A stretch of DNA of 64,000 bases from assembly GCF_017875235.1 (NCBI RefSeq), contig NZ_JAGGMI010000001.1:310001-374000 (forward strand). Direction: 5' to 3'. A model generated the notes under the pieces. It saw only the letters and a program-made list of their open reading frames with translations, did not search any database and had not been told where the DNA came from. Of this stretch, positions 1 through 8,620 are shown piece after piece (within the stretch, counting starts at the first letter, position 1; every line of letters starts with the position of its first letter). A program made the position numbers and the translations under genes. This stretch comes from Asticcacaulis solisilvae. GTDB lineage: Bacteria > Pseudomonadota > Alphaproteobacteria > Caulobacterales > Caulobacteraceae.

Positions 1-2423
1 AACGCCTTGGAGATATCGACCGTCTGCAGGACGTTCAGGCTGTGGCCCATGGCCATGATGACCGGCCCCTGGACCGGCGCATCTAGACGGTAGCGAATGC
101 CGACCGTCATCTTGCCCGTCGTCTGGCGCGTCAGGTTGACCGGCTCGCCGACAATGGCGGCCAGGCCTCTACCCTTGAAGACCAGCGAACGGCCGGCTTC
201 CTGCTGGTTGTTGGCATCGACAGCCGACTGCGTGACCATACCGCCGGGGCTGGAGAAGGTCGCGAGATCCCCGTCGGCCACGCCGTTCATGTCCGCCAGT
301 TGCAGCTTCCACGGCGCCTTGACGCGGCCGGCGGCAAAATAGGTATCGACATTGACCACGGCTTCGTTGCCGAGGCCCGAGTCTTCAGACAGTGGCGCGA
401 CATCGCCCTTGTCCTTATAGGTCAGGCCGTAGCCATAGGCGAACTGTGGGTCATAGCCGGGCGTGCCAACATTGAGCGGACCCTGGTTGGCCTTCTTGGG
501 CCACGAGAAGGTCAGCTTGCCCTTGAAGTCGTTGCGTGGCTGCTTGTTGGTGTCGCCGACCAGAACGTCGGCCACGCCGCCGCCTTCGGAGCCCGGCAGG
601 AATGCGGCGACAAAGGCGTCGGACGCATTGATGTAGGGGTTGGTCCACATCGGGCGGCCCGACAGGAAGACCGTCACCACCTTGATGCCCTCGGCCTTCA
701 GCTTCTTGATCATGTCAAGTTCGCTGCTGTCGCCGGTCTTGTAGCCCAGATTGGCGCGGTCGCCCTGGAATTCGGCGTAAGGGTCTTCGCCGATGACGAC
801 GATGGCCACATCCGGCTTTTCCTTGTAGACGCCGCCGACGCTCAGCGAGGCCGTGCCGCCGGCTGCCTTCACGGCATCGGCGATACCGCCATAGATCGAC
901 TGGCCGTTCGGGAAGTCGGCATTCGAATTGCCGGTGCCCTGCCAGGTGATCGTCCAGCCGCCGGACTGCTTGCCGATATTGTCGGCGCCGTCACCCGTGA
1001 CCAGAATACGGGCGTTGGCCTTCAGCGGCAGGACCCCGCCCTGGTTCTTGATCAGGACCAGCGATTCACGCACGGCCTGACGGGCCACGGCGCGGCTGTC
1101 GGCCGAACCCAGTTGGTCCCACTTGCCGGCCAGCGGACGGTCCTTCGGGGCTTCCAGCTCGAACAGCCCCCCCTTGATCTTGGCGCGCAGGATACGGCGC
1201 ACGGCGTCGTCGAGACGCGCCATCGGAATGGTGCCGTCCTTCACCTGGGCCAGGGTGTTCTTGTACAGGCCCTTCCAGCTGTCGGGCGCCATGAACATGT
1301 CGACGCCGGCATTCATGGCGATCGGGCAGCTTTCGTTGGTGCAGCCCGGCACCTGGCCCTGCGCGTTCCAGTCGGTGACGGCGAAACCGTCAAAGCCCAT
1401 GCGCTGCTTGAGGGCGCCGGTGATGATGTGCTTGGAGCCGGTCAGCTTCTGGCCGTTCCACGACGAGAAGGAGACCATGACCGACAGGGCGCCGGCCTTG
1501 ATGGCGGGCGGATAGCCGGCATTGTGGATGTTGACCAGCTCGGCTTCGCTGATGATCGCGTCGCCCTGGTCCTTGCCGTCCTTGGTGCCGCCATCGCCAA
1601 GATAGTGCTTGGCGGTCGACATGATGCGGCCCGGCTTGATGCCGTTGCGGCCGCCGTCATCGCCTTGCAGGCCCTCGACCATGCGGCCGGAATAGGCGGC
1701 GACATCGGCCGGGTTTTCGGAATAGCCTTCATAGGCGCGGCCCCAGCGCTTGTCGCGCGGCACGGCCACGGTCGGGGCGAAGGTCCAGTCGACACCGGCC
1801 AGCGACATTTCCTTGGCGGTAACTTCGCCGATCTTTTCGATCAGGTCCGGATTGTGGGCGGCGCCCAGGCCGACATTGTGCGGGAAGACGATGGCGCCGA
1901 CCATGTTGGCGTGGCCGTGGACGGCGTCGATGCCGAACAAAAGCGGAATGCGCACCTTGGTCTTGCGCGCGTCATTGGCGCGCCAGTAGTCGTCGGCCAG
2001 TTGCAGCCACTCTTCCGGGGAGGCGCGCTCGTTCTGCTTCGGCGACGAGTTGCCGCCGGCCAGGATCGAACCCAGCGGATACTCCTTCAGCTCATCCGGC
2101 TTGATGAAGTTGATGTCGGCCTGGATGGTCTGGCCGACCTTCTCTTCCAGCGTCATCTGCGCCATGATCTCGTCGATGCGCTTTTCAGTCTTGGCGTCGA
2201 CGATACCGGCATCCTCGACGGCCGGCCACGCCGGATCGACGGTGATGACCTCTTCGGCCGCGGCGGGTTTGGCCGCCGGCTTCTTGGCCTTCTTCGCTTC
2301 GGCGGCGCCGACCATGCCCAGGGCCAGGACGAGCGCAATGCCCAATCCCGACTTCAGCGTCATTTTCAGAGTGCGCGACTTGCGCATAGTGGCCGGCCCG
2401 AAGGCGTGACGTGTGAAGGACAT
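1..2423 (-). CDS. Glycoside hydrolase family 3 beta-glucosidase, secreted (3' end outside window)
   Basis: This is a secreted exo-acting beta-glucosidase-type enzyme that would release glucose from beta-glucans or cello-oligosaccharides in the envelope. The minus frame stays open from the ATG at 2423 to the window edge (807 codons). Residues about 13-45 form a basic n-region and hydrophobic signal peptide ending near GAAEA, followed by a Lys/Ala/Pro-rich linker. The GH3 barrel begins near MAQMTLEEKVGQ, with FGIDAVHGHAN and a VTDWN motif whose Asp (about residue 351) is the expected nucleophile. The start at 2423 has GGGAG five bases upstream; the in-frame ATG at 2387 has no such site. A promoter with a LacI-type operator lies at 2554-2582. 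A glucose-releasing enzyme next to an Entner-Doudoroff operon fits a shared glucose route. The exact substrate cannot be read from sequence. The long plus-strand ORF over this gene is a shadow. Confidence 0.93.
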   Translation of the reverse strand, partial: MSFTRHAFGPATMRKSRTLKMTLKSGLGIALVLALGMVGAAEAKKAKKPAAKPAAAEEVITVDPAWPAVEDAGIVDAKTEKRIDEIMAQMTLEEKVGQTIQADINFIKPDELKEYPLGSILAGGNSSPKQNERASPEEWLQLADDYWRANDARKTKVRIPLLFGIDAVHGHANMVGAIVFPHNVGLGAAHNPDLIEKIGEVTAKEMSLAGVDWTFAPTVAVPRDKRWGRAYEGYSENPADVAAYSGRMVEGLQGDDGGRNGIKPGRIMSTAKHYLGDGGTKDGKDQGDAIISEAELVNIHNAGYPPAIKAGALSVMVSFSSWNGQKLTGSKHIITGALKQRMGFDGFAVTDWNAQGQVPGCTNESCPIAMNAGVDMFMAPDSWKGLYKNTLAQVKDGTIPMARLDDAVRRILRAKIKGGLFELEAPKDRPLAGKWDQLGSADSRAVARQAVRESLVLIKNQGGVLPLKANARILVTGDGADNIGKQSGGWTITWQGTGNSNADFPNGQSIYGGIADAVKAAGGTASLSVGGVYKEKPDVAIVVIGEDPYAEFQGDRANLGYKTGDSSELDMIKKLKAEGIKVVTVFLSGRPMWTNPYINASDAFVAAFLPGSEGGGVADVLVGDTNKQPRNDFKGKLTFSWPKKANQGPLNVGTPGYDPQFAYGYGLTYKDKGDVAPLSEDSGLGNEAVVNVDTYFAAGRVKAPWKLQLADMNGVADGDLATFSSPGGMVTQSAVDANNQQEAGRSLVFKGRGLAAIVGEPVNLTRQTTGKMTVGIRYRLDAPVQGPVIMAMGHSLNVLQTVDISKA

Positions 2424-2553
2424 AGTGCTCCCGCTGTAATCCAGTGTTATTATTCAGTTTGATCGCAGCCGTCAGTCGAGGTCAACAACCTGCAACCGCG
2501 GCCACCCTGCGCCTGTTCCGGATGATTTTATAGCTCCGGTTCTTCCGCGCGGA

Positions 2554-2582
2554 TTATTGACAGCGCTATCAACCGCCGTCAA
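2554..2582 (-). promoter_or_regulatory. Promoter of the GH3 gene with LacI-type operator in the spacer
   Basis: On the minus strand TTGACG (2577-2582) and CAATAA (2554-2559) are separated by exactly 17 bases, a good sigma-70 promoter. The spacer and -10 region contain the palindrome TTGACAGCGCTATCAA (plus-strand 2557-2572) with one mismatched pair and the CG-centred form of LacI-family operators. A bound repressor would cover the -10 element. Transcription would start about 125 nt before the GH3 start codon. The regulator could be the nearby LacI protein or another family member. Confidence 0.65.
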
Positions 2583-2665
2583 GTCGATTGCTTTAACCGT
2601 TTCCTTATAAAATAAGGCATAACGCTGTTTTCCCGAAGAAAAATATTTTTGGTTTCATTATTTAT

Positions 2666-2694
2666 TTGACAGCGTTGTCAGATATCAATATATG
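2666..2694 (+). promoter_or_regulatory. Plus-strand promoter with overlapping LacI-type operator
   Basis: TTGACA (2666-2671), a 17-base spacer and TATATG (2689-2694) form a near-consensus promoter pointing rightward. The palindrome TGACAGCGTTGTCA (2667-2680) overlaps the -35 box and shares the TGACAGCG core with the operator at 2557-2572, so both divergent promoters could answer to the same repressor. The predicted start near 2700 leads into a structured, non-coding stretch ending at a terminator. Confidence 0.6.
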
Positions 2695-2699
2695 GAATC

Positions 2700-2883
2700 T
2701 ACCCTGTTTCCTCTTTGCGTCAGTTTTGACGGAACGAGGTTTCTCTTTAAAACGGCGGTGCCTGGCTCTTTCCCTTTTTCATGCCAGTCAGCGTGCGGTT
2801 TTAAAGCGCCTTCTTAAATGTGGCATTATTTGGAAGGCACTGGCCTTTAACCCCGATGAACTCCGGTTCATCGGGTTTTTTTT
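2700..2883 (+). ncRNA. Candidate sugar-regulated small RNA
   Basis: About 185 nt lie between a strong plus-strand promoter (2666-2694) and an intrinsic terminator (2852-2883), with no convincing ORF. Visible structure: CGTCA/TGACG stem at 2718-2731, and CTGGC (2762-2766) pairing with GCCAG (2783-2787) around a 16-nt pyrimidine-rich loop (TCTTTCCCTTTTTCAT). A further CU-rich stretch lies at 2706-2716. Such loops are typical of small RNAs that pair with Shine-Dalgarno sequences. The LacI-type operator at the promoter suggests induction by a sugar. I do not recognise a named RNA family. A leader or decayed gene is the alternative. Confidence 0.5.
2852..2883 (+). terminator. Strong Rho-independent terminator
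   Basis: CCCGATGAAC (2852-2861) pairs perfectly with GTTCATCGGG (2866-2875) around a four-base loop and is followed by eight T residues on the plus strand (2876-2883). There is no annotated plus-strand gene before it, so it most simply ends the candidate small RNA that starts near 2700. Confidence 0.85.
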
Positions 2884-2992
2884 ATGTTTTTTGCCGCTCA
2901 AGTGCCGCGGGGCTCGCGCAAAAGTGCGCGGGCGGTCGCCCTCGCCTCGCCTAAAAGGCTCGGAGGCTTCTGTTTATTGATAGCGGAGATGA

Positions 2993-4087
2993 CTACAACT
3001 TCCGGACGGAATCCCGTTCGATCAGCGTGAACGGCAGTTCGCGGACGATGCTGCTGAATGGCGGCGCGTCCTCGTCGGCGTTATTCCGCTCCAGCAGGAT
3101 ATCCGCTGCCGCGAAGGCCATGTCGGTTACCGGCTGACGGATCGTCGTCAGGTGCGGCCAGATCAGCTCGCAGCCAGGCGTGTCGTCGAAACCGACAATC
3201 GACAGGTCATCGGGAATGCGGATGCCGAGGCGCTGCGCCACGCTCATCATGCCGAACGCCATGTCGTCGTTCGAAGAAAAGATGGCGGTCGGCCTGGCCT
3301 GCCCATCCGCGAAGAAGGCGTTGCCGACATCGACGCCGGATTCGAAACTGAAATAACCCTGCTTGATCCATTCAGGCCTAGGTTCGACGCCCGCGTCACG
3401 CATGGCGCTCATGAACCCTTTGTAGCGCAGGTGCGTGCCGCCGTGTTCCGGGTGCCCCATGACAAAGCCGATGTCGCGATGCCCCATGTTCAGCAGATAC
3501 TGCGTCATCTCATAGGCGGCGCGCGCCTCGTCCATGCGGACCGTCGCCGTGCGGCCGGGATAAAGAAACGGAGCGATGCGGACATAGGGCACATTGGCGG
3601 CCTCGACCGTCTGCAGCACCACGGCCATGTCGCACAAGGGCGGGGTCAGAATGACGCCATCGAGGCGGATGGTAGACAGCAGGTTGGCGATCGACTTTTC
3701 GACCTCGCCGCTTGTCAGGTCCTGCGGCTCGGCCAGCAGATGGTAGTTGCTTTCCCGGCAACGCTTCACCACGCCGTGGTGCATCTGCATGATGTAGGTC
3801 GGCACGGGGTTGTGATAGAGCAGGCCCAGCAGAAAGCTGCGCGCACCGGCCAGAGACCGGGCCAGCAGGTTCGGACGATAATGCAGGACGTCGGCGGCTT
3901 GCTTGACCTTGGCGCGCGTTTCCTCGCGCACGTTCGGCTCATCATTCATGACGCGCGAAACGGTCTTGATCGATACACCGGCCAGACGCGCCACGTCATT
4001 GATGGTCGAAATGGCACCCGCAATGCCCGGAGCGGGCGCCGTGCCTTCCGGGAGAGCCTTGGTTTGATTCACTGAATGCCGTTCCAA
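2993..4087 (-). CDS. LacI/GalR-family transcriptional regulator
   Basis: DNA-binding repressor with a sugar-binding core, 364 residues. After an N-terminal extension of about 27 residues, TINDVARLAGVSIKTVSRVM is the LacI helix-turn-helix, with the hinge helix running to about residue 85. The rest is the periplasmic-binding-protein-like effector domain, including FSSNDDMAFGMM and SIVGFDDTPGCELIWP near the end, as in the GalR/SalR subgroup. It follows eda on the same strand with a 135-bp gap containing a palindrome (4150-4164) that may be its own operator. Its position after the Entner-Doudoroff genes and before the GH3 gene makes it the natural candidate to control both. The effector is not readable from the sequence. 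Confidence 0.93.
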   Translation of the reverse strand: MERHSVNQTKALPEGTAPAPGIAGAISTINDVARLAGVSIKTVSRVMNDEPNVREETRAKVKQAADVLHYRPNLLARSLAGARSFLLGLLYHNPVPTYIMQMHHGVVKRCRESNYHLLAEPQDLTSGEVEKSIANLLSTIRLDGVILTPPLCDMAVVLQTVEAANVPYVRIAPFLYPGRTATVRMDEARAAYEMTQYLLNMGHRDIGFVMGHPEHGGTHLRYKGFMSAMRDAGVEPRPEWIKQGYFSFESGVDVGNAFFADGQARPTAIFSSNDDMAFGMMSVAQRLGIRIPDDLSIVGFDDTPGCELIWPHLTTIRQPVTDMAFAAADILLERNNADEDAPPFSSIVRELPFTLIERDSVRKL

Positions 4088-4149
4088 TATCCGCCGATTA
4101 CTGGCAAAACTTTCTTCACCTGTGCAAATTTGTCAATAGCATGAGTATT

Positions 4150-4164
4150 TGGAAACGCTTTCCA
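4150..4164. promoter_or_regulatory. LacI-type operator between eda and lacI
   Basis: TGGAAACGCTTTCCA has two perfect 6-base arms around CGC and lies 63 bases upstream of the lacI start codon. It resembles LacI/CcpA-class operators and suggests autoregulation of lacI. It differs from the TGACAGCG-type sites at 2557 and 2667 and from GTTAGCGCTAAC before zwf, so more than one LacI-family protein may act here. Confidence 0.5.
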
Positions 4165-4222
4165 CCCTGCCTTGATCTTTTTTGTCGTGCAGCCGGAGAA
4201 TGCCCACGCAAGTCTTAAGGCT

Positions 4223-4852
4223 TTATTTGCCGAAGGTCGACACAGCTTCGGCCGCCAGACGGGTGATCTCGGCCCAGTTGCCCTCTTCCATCGCCTTGGC
4301 TGGGGCGACCCACGAGCCGCCGACGCACAGGACGTTCGGCAGGGCCAGGAAATCGGCCGCGTTCTTCACATCGACCCCGCCGGTCGGACAGAACTTCGCC
4401 TGCGGCAGCGGGCCGCCGATGCCCTTGAGGTAGTTGACACCGCCAGCCGGCACGGCTGGGAAGAACTTCAGGTAGGTGAAGTCCCATTCCATGGCCTGCA
4501 TGACTTCGGACGAGGTCGCTACACCCGGCAGCAAAGGCAGCGCGTCCTGATGCGCCAACGCCTTGGTCAGGCCCGGCGACACGGCGAACTGCGCGCCGGC
4601 CTTGGCGGCCTTTTCGGCGTCCTTGGGCGTCAGCACGGTGCCGGCGCCGACGACGGCTTCCGGGCATTCCTCGCTGATCAGCTTGATGGCGTCGAGCGCG
4701 CAGTCGGTGCGCAGCGTGATTTCCAGCACCTTGATGCCGCCATTGATCAGCGACTGGGCCAGCGGCACGGCGTGTTCGATTTTCGAGATGACCATGACCG
4801 GCAGCACAGGGCCCATGGTCATATATTTCTGGACTTTGTTGTTCTGGGACAT
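4223..4852 (-). CDS. eda: 2-dehydro-3-deoxy-6-phosphogluconate (KDPG) aldolase
   Basis: Splits KDPG into pyruvate and glyceraldehyde-3-phosphate, the last Entner-Doudoroff step, in the cytoplasm. 209 residues, normal for the family. Class I aldolase features are visible: LEITLRTDCALDAI (Glu of the active site), VVGAGTVLTPKDAEKAAKAG, FAVSPGLTKAL, LKFFPAVPAGG (Schiff-base Lys in the KFFPA motif) and FCPTGGVDVKNAADFLALPN. It follows glk with a 176-bp gap filled by a palindromic repeat (4885-5020), so it may be read through from the zwf operon or partly uncoupled by the repeat. lacI follows on the same strand. Confidence 0.97.
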   Translation of the reverse strand: MSQNNKVQKYMTMGPVLPVMVISKIEHAVPLAQSLINGGIKVLEITLRTDCALDAIKLISEECPEAVVGAGTVLTPKDAEKAAKAGAQFAVSPGLTKALAHQDALPLLPGVATSSEVMQAMEWDFTYLKFFPAVPAGGVNYLKGIGGPLPQAKFCPTGGVDVKNAADFLALPNVLCVGGSWVAPAKAMEEGNWAEITRLAAEAVSTFGK

Positions 4853-4884
4853 GGTCGTTTCCTTAGCCTGATCGGGTCAATTTA

Positions 4885-5020
4885 TTCCCTCCCCGTTTAC
4901 GGGGAGGGGGGACCACGAAGTGGTGGGAGGGGGATTATCCGCTCCCGATTTGTTTCTATGGCCTTCCCCCTTCCGTCATCGCCTCCGGCGATGCCACCTT
5001 CCCCGTAAACGGGGAAGGAA
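4885..5020. repeat. Paired inverted palindromic repeat between glk and eda
   Basis: The left copy has a CCCCGTTTACGGGG stem, then a GACCACgaaGTGGT stem and a G-rich tail. The right copy is its inverse and ends in TTCCCCGTAAACGGGGAA. A core of about 40 bases separates them. It has the same two-stem architecture as the repeats at 28461, 31758, 33960, 39273 and 50230 but a different first-stem sequence. It lies inside the presumed zwf-pgl-edd-glk-eda transcript. Confidence 0.8.
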
Positions 5021-5028
5021 GGAATGGT

Positions 5029-6027
5029 TCAGCCCGTTATCTCGTTGTCAGTAAGCGCATTTGCCGAGCCCAGCAAGGCCGCATACGGATGGATGATGAT
5101 GCGCGACGGAATGGCCGACACCAGATGCACCATCGGCTGCTTGGCCTCCATGCGGGCGCGGAAGCGCAGTTCGTCGATATGCTTGATCAGGCGCGGTGCG
5201 ATACCACCGGCCATGAACATGCCGGACGTCGCGCCGTGCGCCAGGGCAAGGTCGCCGCAGACGCTGGCCATGATGTCGAGGAACGCCTCAACCGTATAGC
5301 GGCTACCGGTCGCGTCCTCGCCTTCCAGATGGGTGATCTGCGCGGGCGTCAACGGCTCGCAGCCCTCGCCGCGGATCGAGCAGATGGCCTGGTAGAGGTT
5401 GACCAGGCCCGGGCCCGACAGCAGCATCTCGACCGTGACGCGACCGTACTTCTTGCGCAGGAAGCGCTGGATCTCGGCTTCGTAGTCGTTGACGGGGGCC
5501 CAGCTGATATGACCGCTTTCGGTCGACAGGCAGTACGGGCCATATGCGCCGCCGACCAGCACCGAAGCGCCGAAGCCCGTCCCTGCCCCCATGACGGCGT
5601 GGACATTGCCGAAGCCTTGCGTCACCGGCCCGATCGTCTTGACGTCCTGATCCGACAGGTGCGGCAAGGCAAAGGCCAGGCCGGCATAGTCGTTGATCAG
5701 GCGTGCCTTGGGGGCGCCGACGGATTCGGCCAGCAGCCGCTCCTCGATGATCCAGCTGAGATTGGTGAACTTGATCCGGCCATCCTTGACCGGACCGGCA
5801 ACCGCCACGCAGGCATAGTCGAGCGCCGGACGGCCGCCGATCATGCCGAAATAGGCCTTGAGCGCCTCATAGACGTCCGGATAGTCGCCGCATTCCAGCG
5901 ACTTGAAACTGGACAAAGTCGTCTTGCCGTCCGTCCGTTCGGCCACGGCGAAACGCGCATTGGTGCCGCCGATGTCACCGACCAGACCGCGCAGCGTGCG
6001 GCCAGAAATTCCTGATTGAGCTGTCAT
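5029..6027 (-). CDS. glk: Glucokinase
   Basis: Phosphorylates glucose with ATP to glucose-6-phosphate, feeding zwf. It belongs to the bacterial Glk family rather than the ROK family: GDIGGTNARFAVAE is the phosphate-binding loop near residue 15, followed by LSWIIEERLL, LINDYAGLAFALP (catalytic Asp in the NDYAG segment), GAGTGFGASVLV and TESGHISWAP. The start at 6027 (MTAQSGISG) gives 332 residues, normal for the family, and lies four bases after the edd stop. The longer frame to 6162 would overlap edd by 130 bases and adds unconserved residues. It is coupled to edd in the zwf-pgl-edd-glk operon. Confidence 0.95.
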   Translation of the reverse strand: MTAQSGISGRTLRGLVGDIGGTNARFAVAERTDGKTTLSSFKSLECGDYPDVYEALKAYFGMIGGRPALDYACVAVAGPVKDGRIKFTNLSWIIEERLLAESVGAPKARLINDYAGLAFALPHLSDQDVKTIGPVTQGFGNVHAVMGAGTGFGASVLVGGAYGPYCLSTESGHISWAPVNDYEAEIQRFLRKKYGRVTVEMLLSGPGLVNLYQAICSIRGEGCEPLTPAQITHLEGEDATGSRYTVEAFLDIMASVCGDLALAHGATSGMFMAGGIAPRLIKHIDELRFRARMEAKQPMVHLVSAIPSRIIIHPYAALLGSANALTDNEITG

Positions 6028-6031
6028 TACC

Positions 6032-7846
6032 TTACCAAAAGACGGCACCGCCCGCGTCGGCTGGCCCCACGACGCGGCGCATATGCGCAAAAAGTTCCCG
6101 ACCCACACCATCAGCCTCTCTGGGCCGTTCAGCGTTTTGTCTTTGAGCAAACTCGGCGGCATCTCCGAGGTAATCTACTGTTCCGGCGACGCAATCGACC
6201 CGGATCAGGTCGCCGGTCTTGAGCTTCGCGATCGGCCCGCCATCCACCGCTTCGGGTGTCAGGTGGATCGCCGCGGTCACCTTGCCTGACGCGCCCGACA
6301 TGCGGCCGTCCGAGACCAGCGCGACCTTGCGGCCCTGATCGAGGATCGACGACAAGGACGGCGTCAGCGAATGCAGTTCCGGCATCCCGTTGGCTTTTGG
6401 GCCTTGGAAACGGACCACGCAAACGAAATCGCCTTCCGGCAGTTGTTTGGCCTTGAAGGCCGCCAGGAAATCGTCCTGGTCGTCGAATACCACACAGGGG
6501 CCTTCGACGATCTGATGCTCCGGCTTGACGGCCGACGTCTTGGTGACCGAGCGGCCGAGATTGCCCTTCAGTTCGCGCAAGCCCCCTTCGGGCTGGAACG
6601 GATTAGACAGCGGACGCACCACGGCCTCGTCGAGGCTGTGTTCCGGCACCGGGCGCCAGGTCAGCACGCCCTCATCGAGGAAGGGTTCTGTGGCGTATTG
6701 GCTCAAGCCGTGGCCCCAGATGGTATCGACGTCTTCGTGCAGCAGGCCGCCCGACAGCAGCTCACGGATGACGAAGCCGACACCGCCGGCGGCGTGGAAG
6801 TGGTTCACATCGGCCGAACCGTTCGGATAGACACGCGCCAGCAGCGGCACAACGCGCGACAGTTGGTCCATGTCTTCCCAGGTCAGGATGACGCCGGCAG
6901 CGCGCGCCATGGCCGGCAGGTGCAGGGTGTGGTTGGTCGATCCACCGGTGGCCAGCAGGCCGACCGCCGCATTGATAAAGGCCTTTTCCGACAGGACGTC
7001 GGCCAGGCGCTTCGGGTCCTTGCCGTTTTCGGCCGTCTTTGCCGCGCGCTCGGTGGCGGCGGCCGTCAGGGCCTCGCGCAGCGGCGTGTTCGGATGGACA
7101 AATGCCGCGCCCGGCACATGCAGGCCCATCATCTCCATCATCATCTGGTTGGAGTTGGCCGTGCCATAGAAGGTGCAGGTGCCGGCGGCGTGATAGGAGG
7201 CCATTTCGGCCGCCAGCAGCGCGTCGCGGCCGACTTCGCCGAGGGCATACAGCGTGCGGATCTTGGCCTTTTCCGGATTGGGAAGCCCGGAAGACATCGG
7301 ACCGCCCGGCACGAAGATGACCGGAAGGTGGGCAAACGACAGGGCGCCGATGACCAGGCCAGGCACGATCTTGTCGCAGATCCCCAGCATCAACGCAGCG
7401 TCAAACGCGTCGTGGCTAAGCGAAATTGCGGTCGCCATGGCGATGACGTCGCGCGAAAACAGCGACAGCTCCATGCCCGGACGGCCTTGCGTGACGCCGT
7501 CGCACATGGCTGGCACGCCACCGGCGACCTGGACCGTGGCGCCGACTTTACGGGCAGCGACGCGGATCTTGTCCGGGTAGTCGTGATAGGGTTGGTGCGC
7601 CGACAGCATATCGTTGTACGAGGTGACAACGCCGATATTCGGCACGGCATCCAGCGCCTGTTGCAGCTTGTCGGTATCCGAGGACGCGGCCACAACGTGG
7701 GCATAGTTGGCGCAGCTGAGCTTCTTGCGGCGCGGCTCGTCCGACTTATAACGGTCGGCGCGGCTCATGAAATCGGCGCGCAGGTCTTTCGAACGTTCGA
7801 TGACGCGCTGGGTGACTTCGGCGAGGACAGGGTGCAGTTCAGCCAT
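6032..7846 (-). CDS. edd: 6-phosphogluconate dehydratase
   Basis: Dehydrates 6-phosphogluconate to KDPG, the committed Entner-Doudoroff step. 604 residues, full length for the IlvD/Edd family. Iron-sulfur cluster Cys motifs are in place: [22 protein letters not shown] and [21 protein letters not shown]. The C-terminal domain has [15 protein letters not shown], typical of the family. Ten bases separate its start from the pgl stop, and its stop abuts glk. Organisms of this order generally lack phosphofructokinase and depend on this route (family knowledge). Confidence 0.97.
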   Translation of the reverse strand: MAELHPVLAEVTQRVIERSKDLRADFMSRADRYKSDEPRRKKLSCANYAHVVAASSDTDKLQQALDAVPNIGVVTSYNDMLSAHQPYHDYPDKIRVAARKVGATVQVAGGVPAMCDGVTQGRPGMELSLFSRDVIAMATAISLSHDAFDAALMLGICDKIVPGLVIGALSFAHLPVIFVPGGPMSSGLPNPEKAKIRTLYALGEVGRDALLAAEMASYHAAGTCTFYGTANSNQMMMEMMGLHVPGAAFVHPNTPLREALTAAATERAAKTAENGKDPKRLADVLSEKAFINAAVGLLATGGSTNHTLHLPAMARAAGVILTWEDMDQLSRVVPLLARVYPNGSADVNHFHAAGGVGFVIRELLSGGLLHEDVDTIWGHGLSQYATEPFLDEGVLTWRPVPEHSLDEAVVRPLSNPFQPEGGLRELKGNLGRSVTKTSAVKPEHQIVEGPCVVFDDQDDFLAAFKAKQLPEGDFVCVVRFQGPKANGMPELHSLTPSLSSILDQGRKVALVSDGRMSGASGKVTAAIHLTPEAVDGGPIAKLKTGDLIRVDCVAGTVDYLGDAAEFAQRQNAERPREADGVGRELFAHMRRVVGPADAGGAVFW

Positions 7847-7855
7847 ATGACTACC

Positions 7856-8599
7856 TCAGGGTGCCCAGACGAATTCGACGGCAACTCTGGCCTGGGCCAG
7901 GAAGGCGCCGATGGGCGAAGTATAGGGATCGGTCGACTGGGCGGCGGTCTTCAGCACGTCCAGCTTGGTCTGACCGGTGATATAGAACAGAATGCGGCGC
8001 GATTCGTTGATCGCCGGCACCGTCAGCGTAATGCGCGGCAGCTTGGGCTCCAGCTCGGTCGTCGAGGCCGAGACCGGCAGGACCAGGGCATCCGTATTGT
8101 AGACGACGCCGTTGATGGCGTGGCCTGGGAAGATCGACGCATAGTGGGCGTCCGGCCCCATGCCCATCAGGGCGAAGTCGAACACCGGCGGCTCACCACC
8201 ACCCAGCTCACGCAGCTTTGCTTCGGCCTTGGCAGCGCAGGCGTACTGGTCGTCGATGTCCTGGATCAGCGAGATCAGCTCCATGGCGCCCTGGCCGAGG
8301 ACGCTGCTGAGCGCTTCACGCATCATGCGCGTATTGGAGGCGGCGTCATCGGTCGGCACGAAGCGTTCGTCGACCTGGAACAGCTTGACCTTGTCCCAGT
8401 CGATGTCTTCGGTGACCAGCTGCTCATAGATCGGCTTCGGCGTATTGCCGCCGCAGCCGAGCCAGATGGCCTTGCCGCGCTGGGCGATGGCGTCCTTCAG
8501 AGACTTGGCGATGTTTGGCGCGATCCACGCCCCGGCTTCCGCCGCGCTGTCAAAGCAACGCACCGCGACGGGCCCCTTGGCGCCGTCGAAGGTGATCAT
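7856..8599 (-). CDS. pgl: 6-phosphogluconolactonase
   Basis: Hydrolyses 6-phosphogluconolactone to 6-phosphogluconate, between Zwf and Edd. It is a member of the NagB/devB-type isomerase-lactonase fold: IWLGCGGNTPKPIYEQL near the N-terminus, KLFQVDERFVPTDDAASNTRMM and FDFALMGMGPDAHYASIFPG are diagnostic. The ATG at 8599 has GGGCAGGG just upstream. A GTG at 8617, three bases after the zwf stop, would add six residues and is the other possible start. Length is 247 residues. It is tightly packed between zwf and edd in one operon. Confidence 0.94.
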   Translation of the reverse strand: MITFDGAKGPVAVRCFDSAAEAGAWIAPNIAKSLKDAIAQRGKAIWLGCGGNTPKPIYEQLVTEDIDWDKVKLFQVDERFVPTDDAASNTRMMREALSSVLGQGAMELISLIQDIDDQYACAAKAEAKLRELGGGEPPVFDFALMGMGPDAHYASIFPGHAINGVVYNTDALVLPVSASTTELEPKLPRITLTVPAINESRRILFYITGQTKLDVLKTAAQSTDPYTSPIGAFLAQARVAVEFVWAP

Positions 8600-8620
8600 G
8601 TGGCCCTGCCCGTCCACCTT

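Noticed and set aside
300-2462. 720-residue plus-strand ORF
   Set aside because: It is the antisense of the GH3 gene, whose minus-strand frame has a signal peptide and family motifs. Long open antisense frames are common in GC-rich DNA.
2692-2817. Short ORF starting MESTLFPLCVSF inside the candidate small RNA
   Set aside because: Its ATG overlaps the predicted -10 box and has no ribosome-binding site, so it would lie upstream of the expected transcript start.
2890-2992. Terminator after lacI
   Set aside because: Several short GC-rich inverted repeats are present, but none has a T-run on the minus strand.
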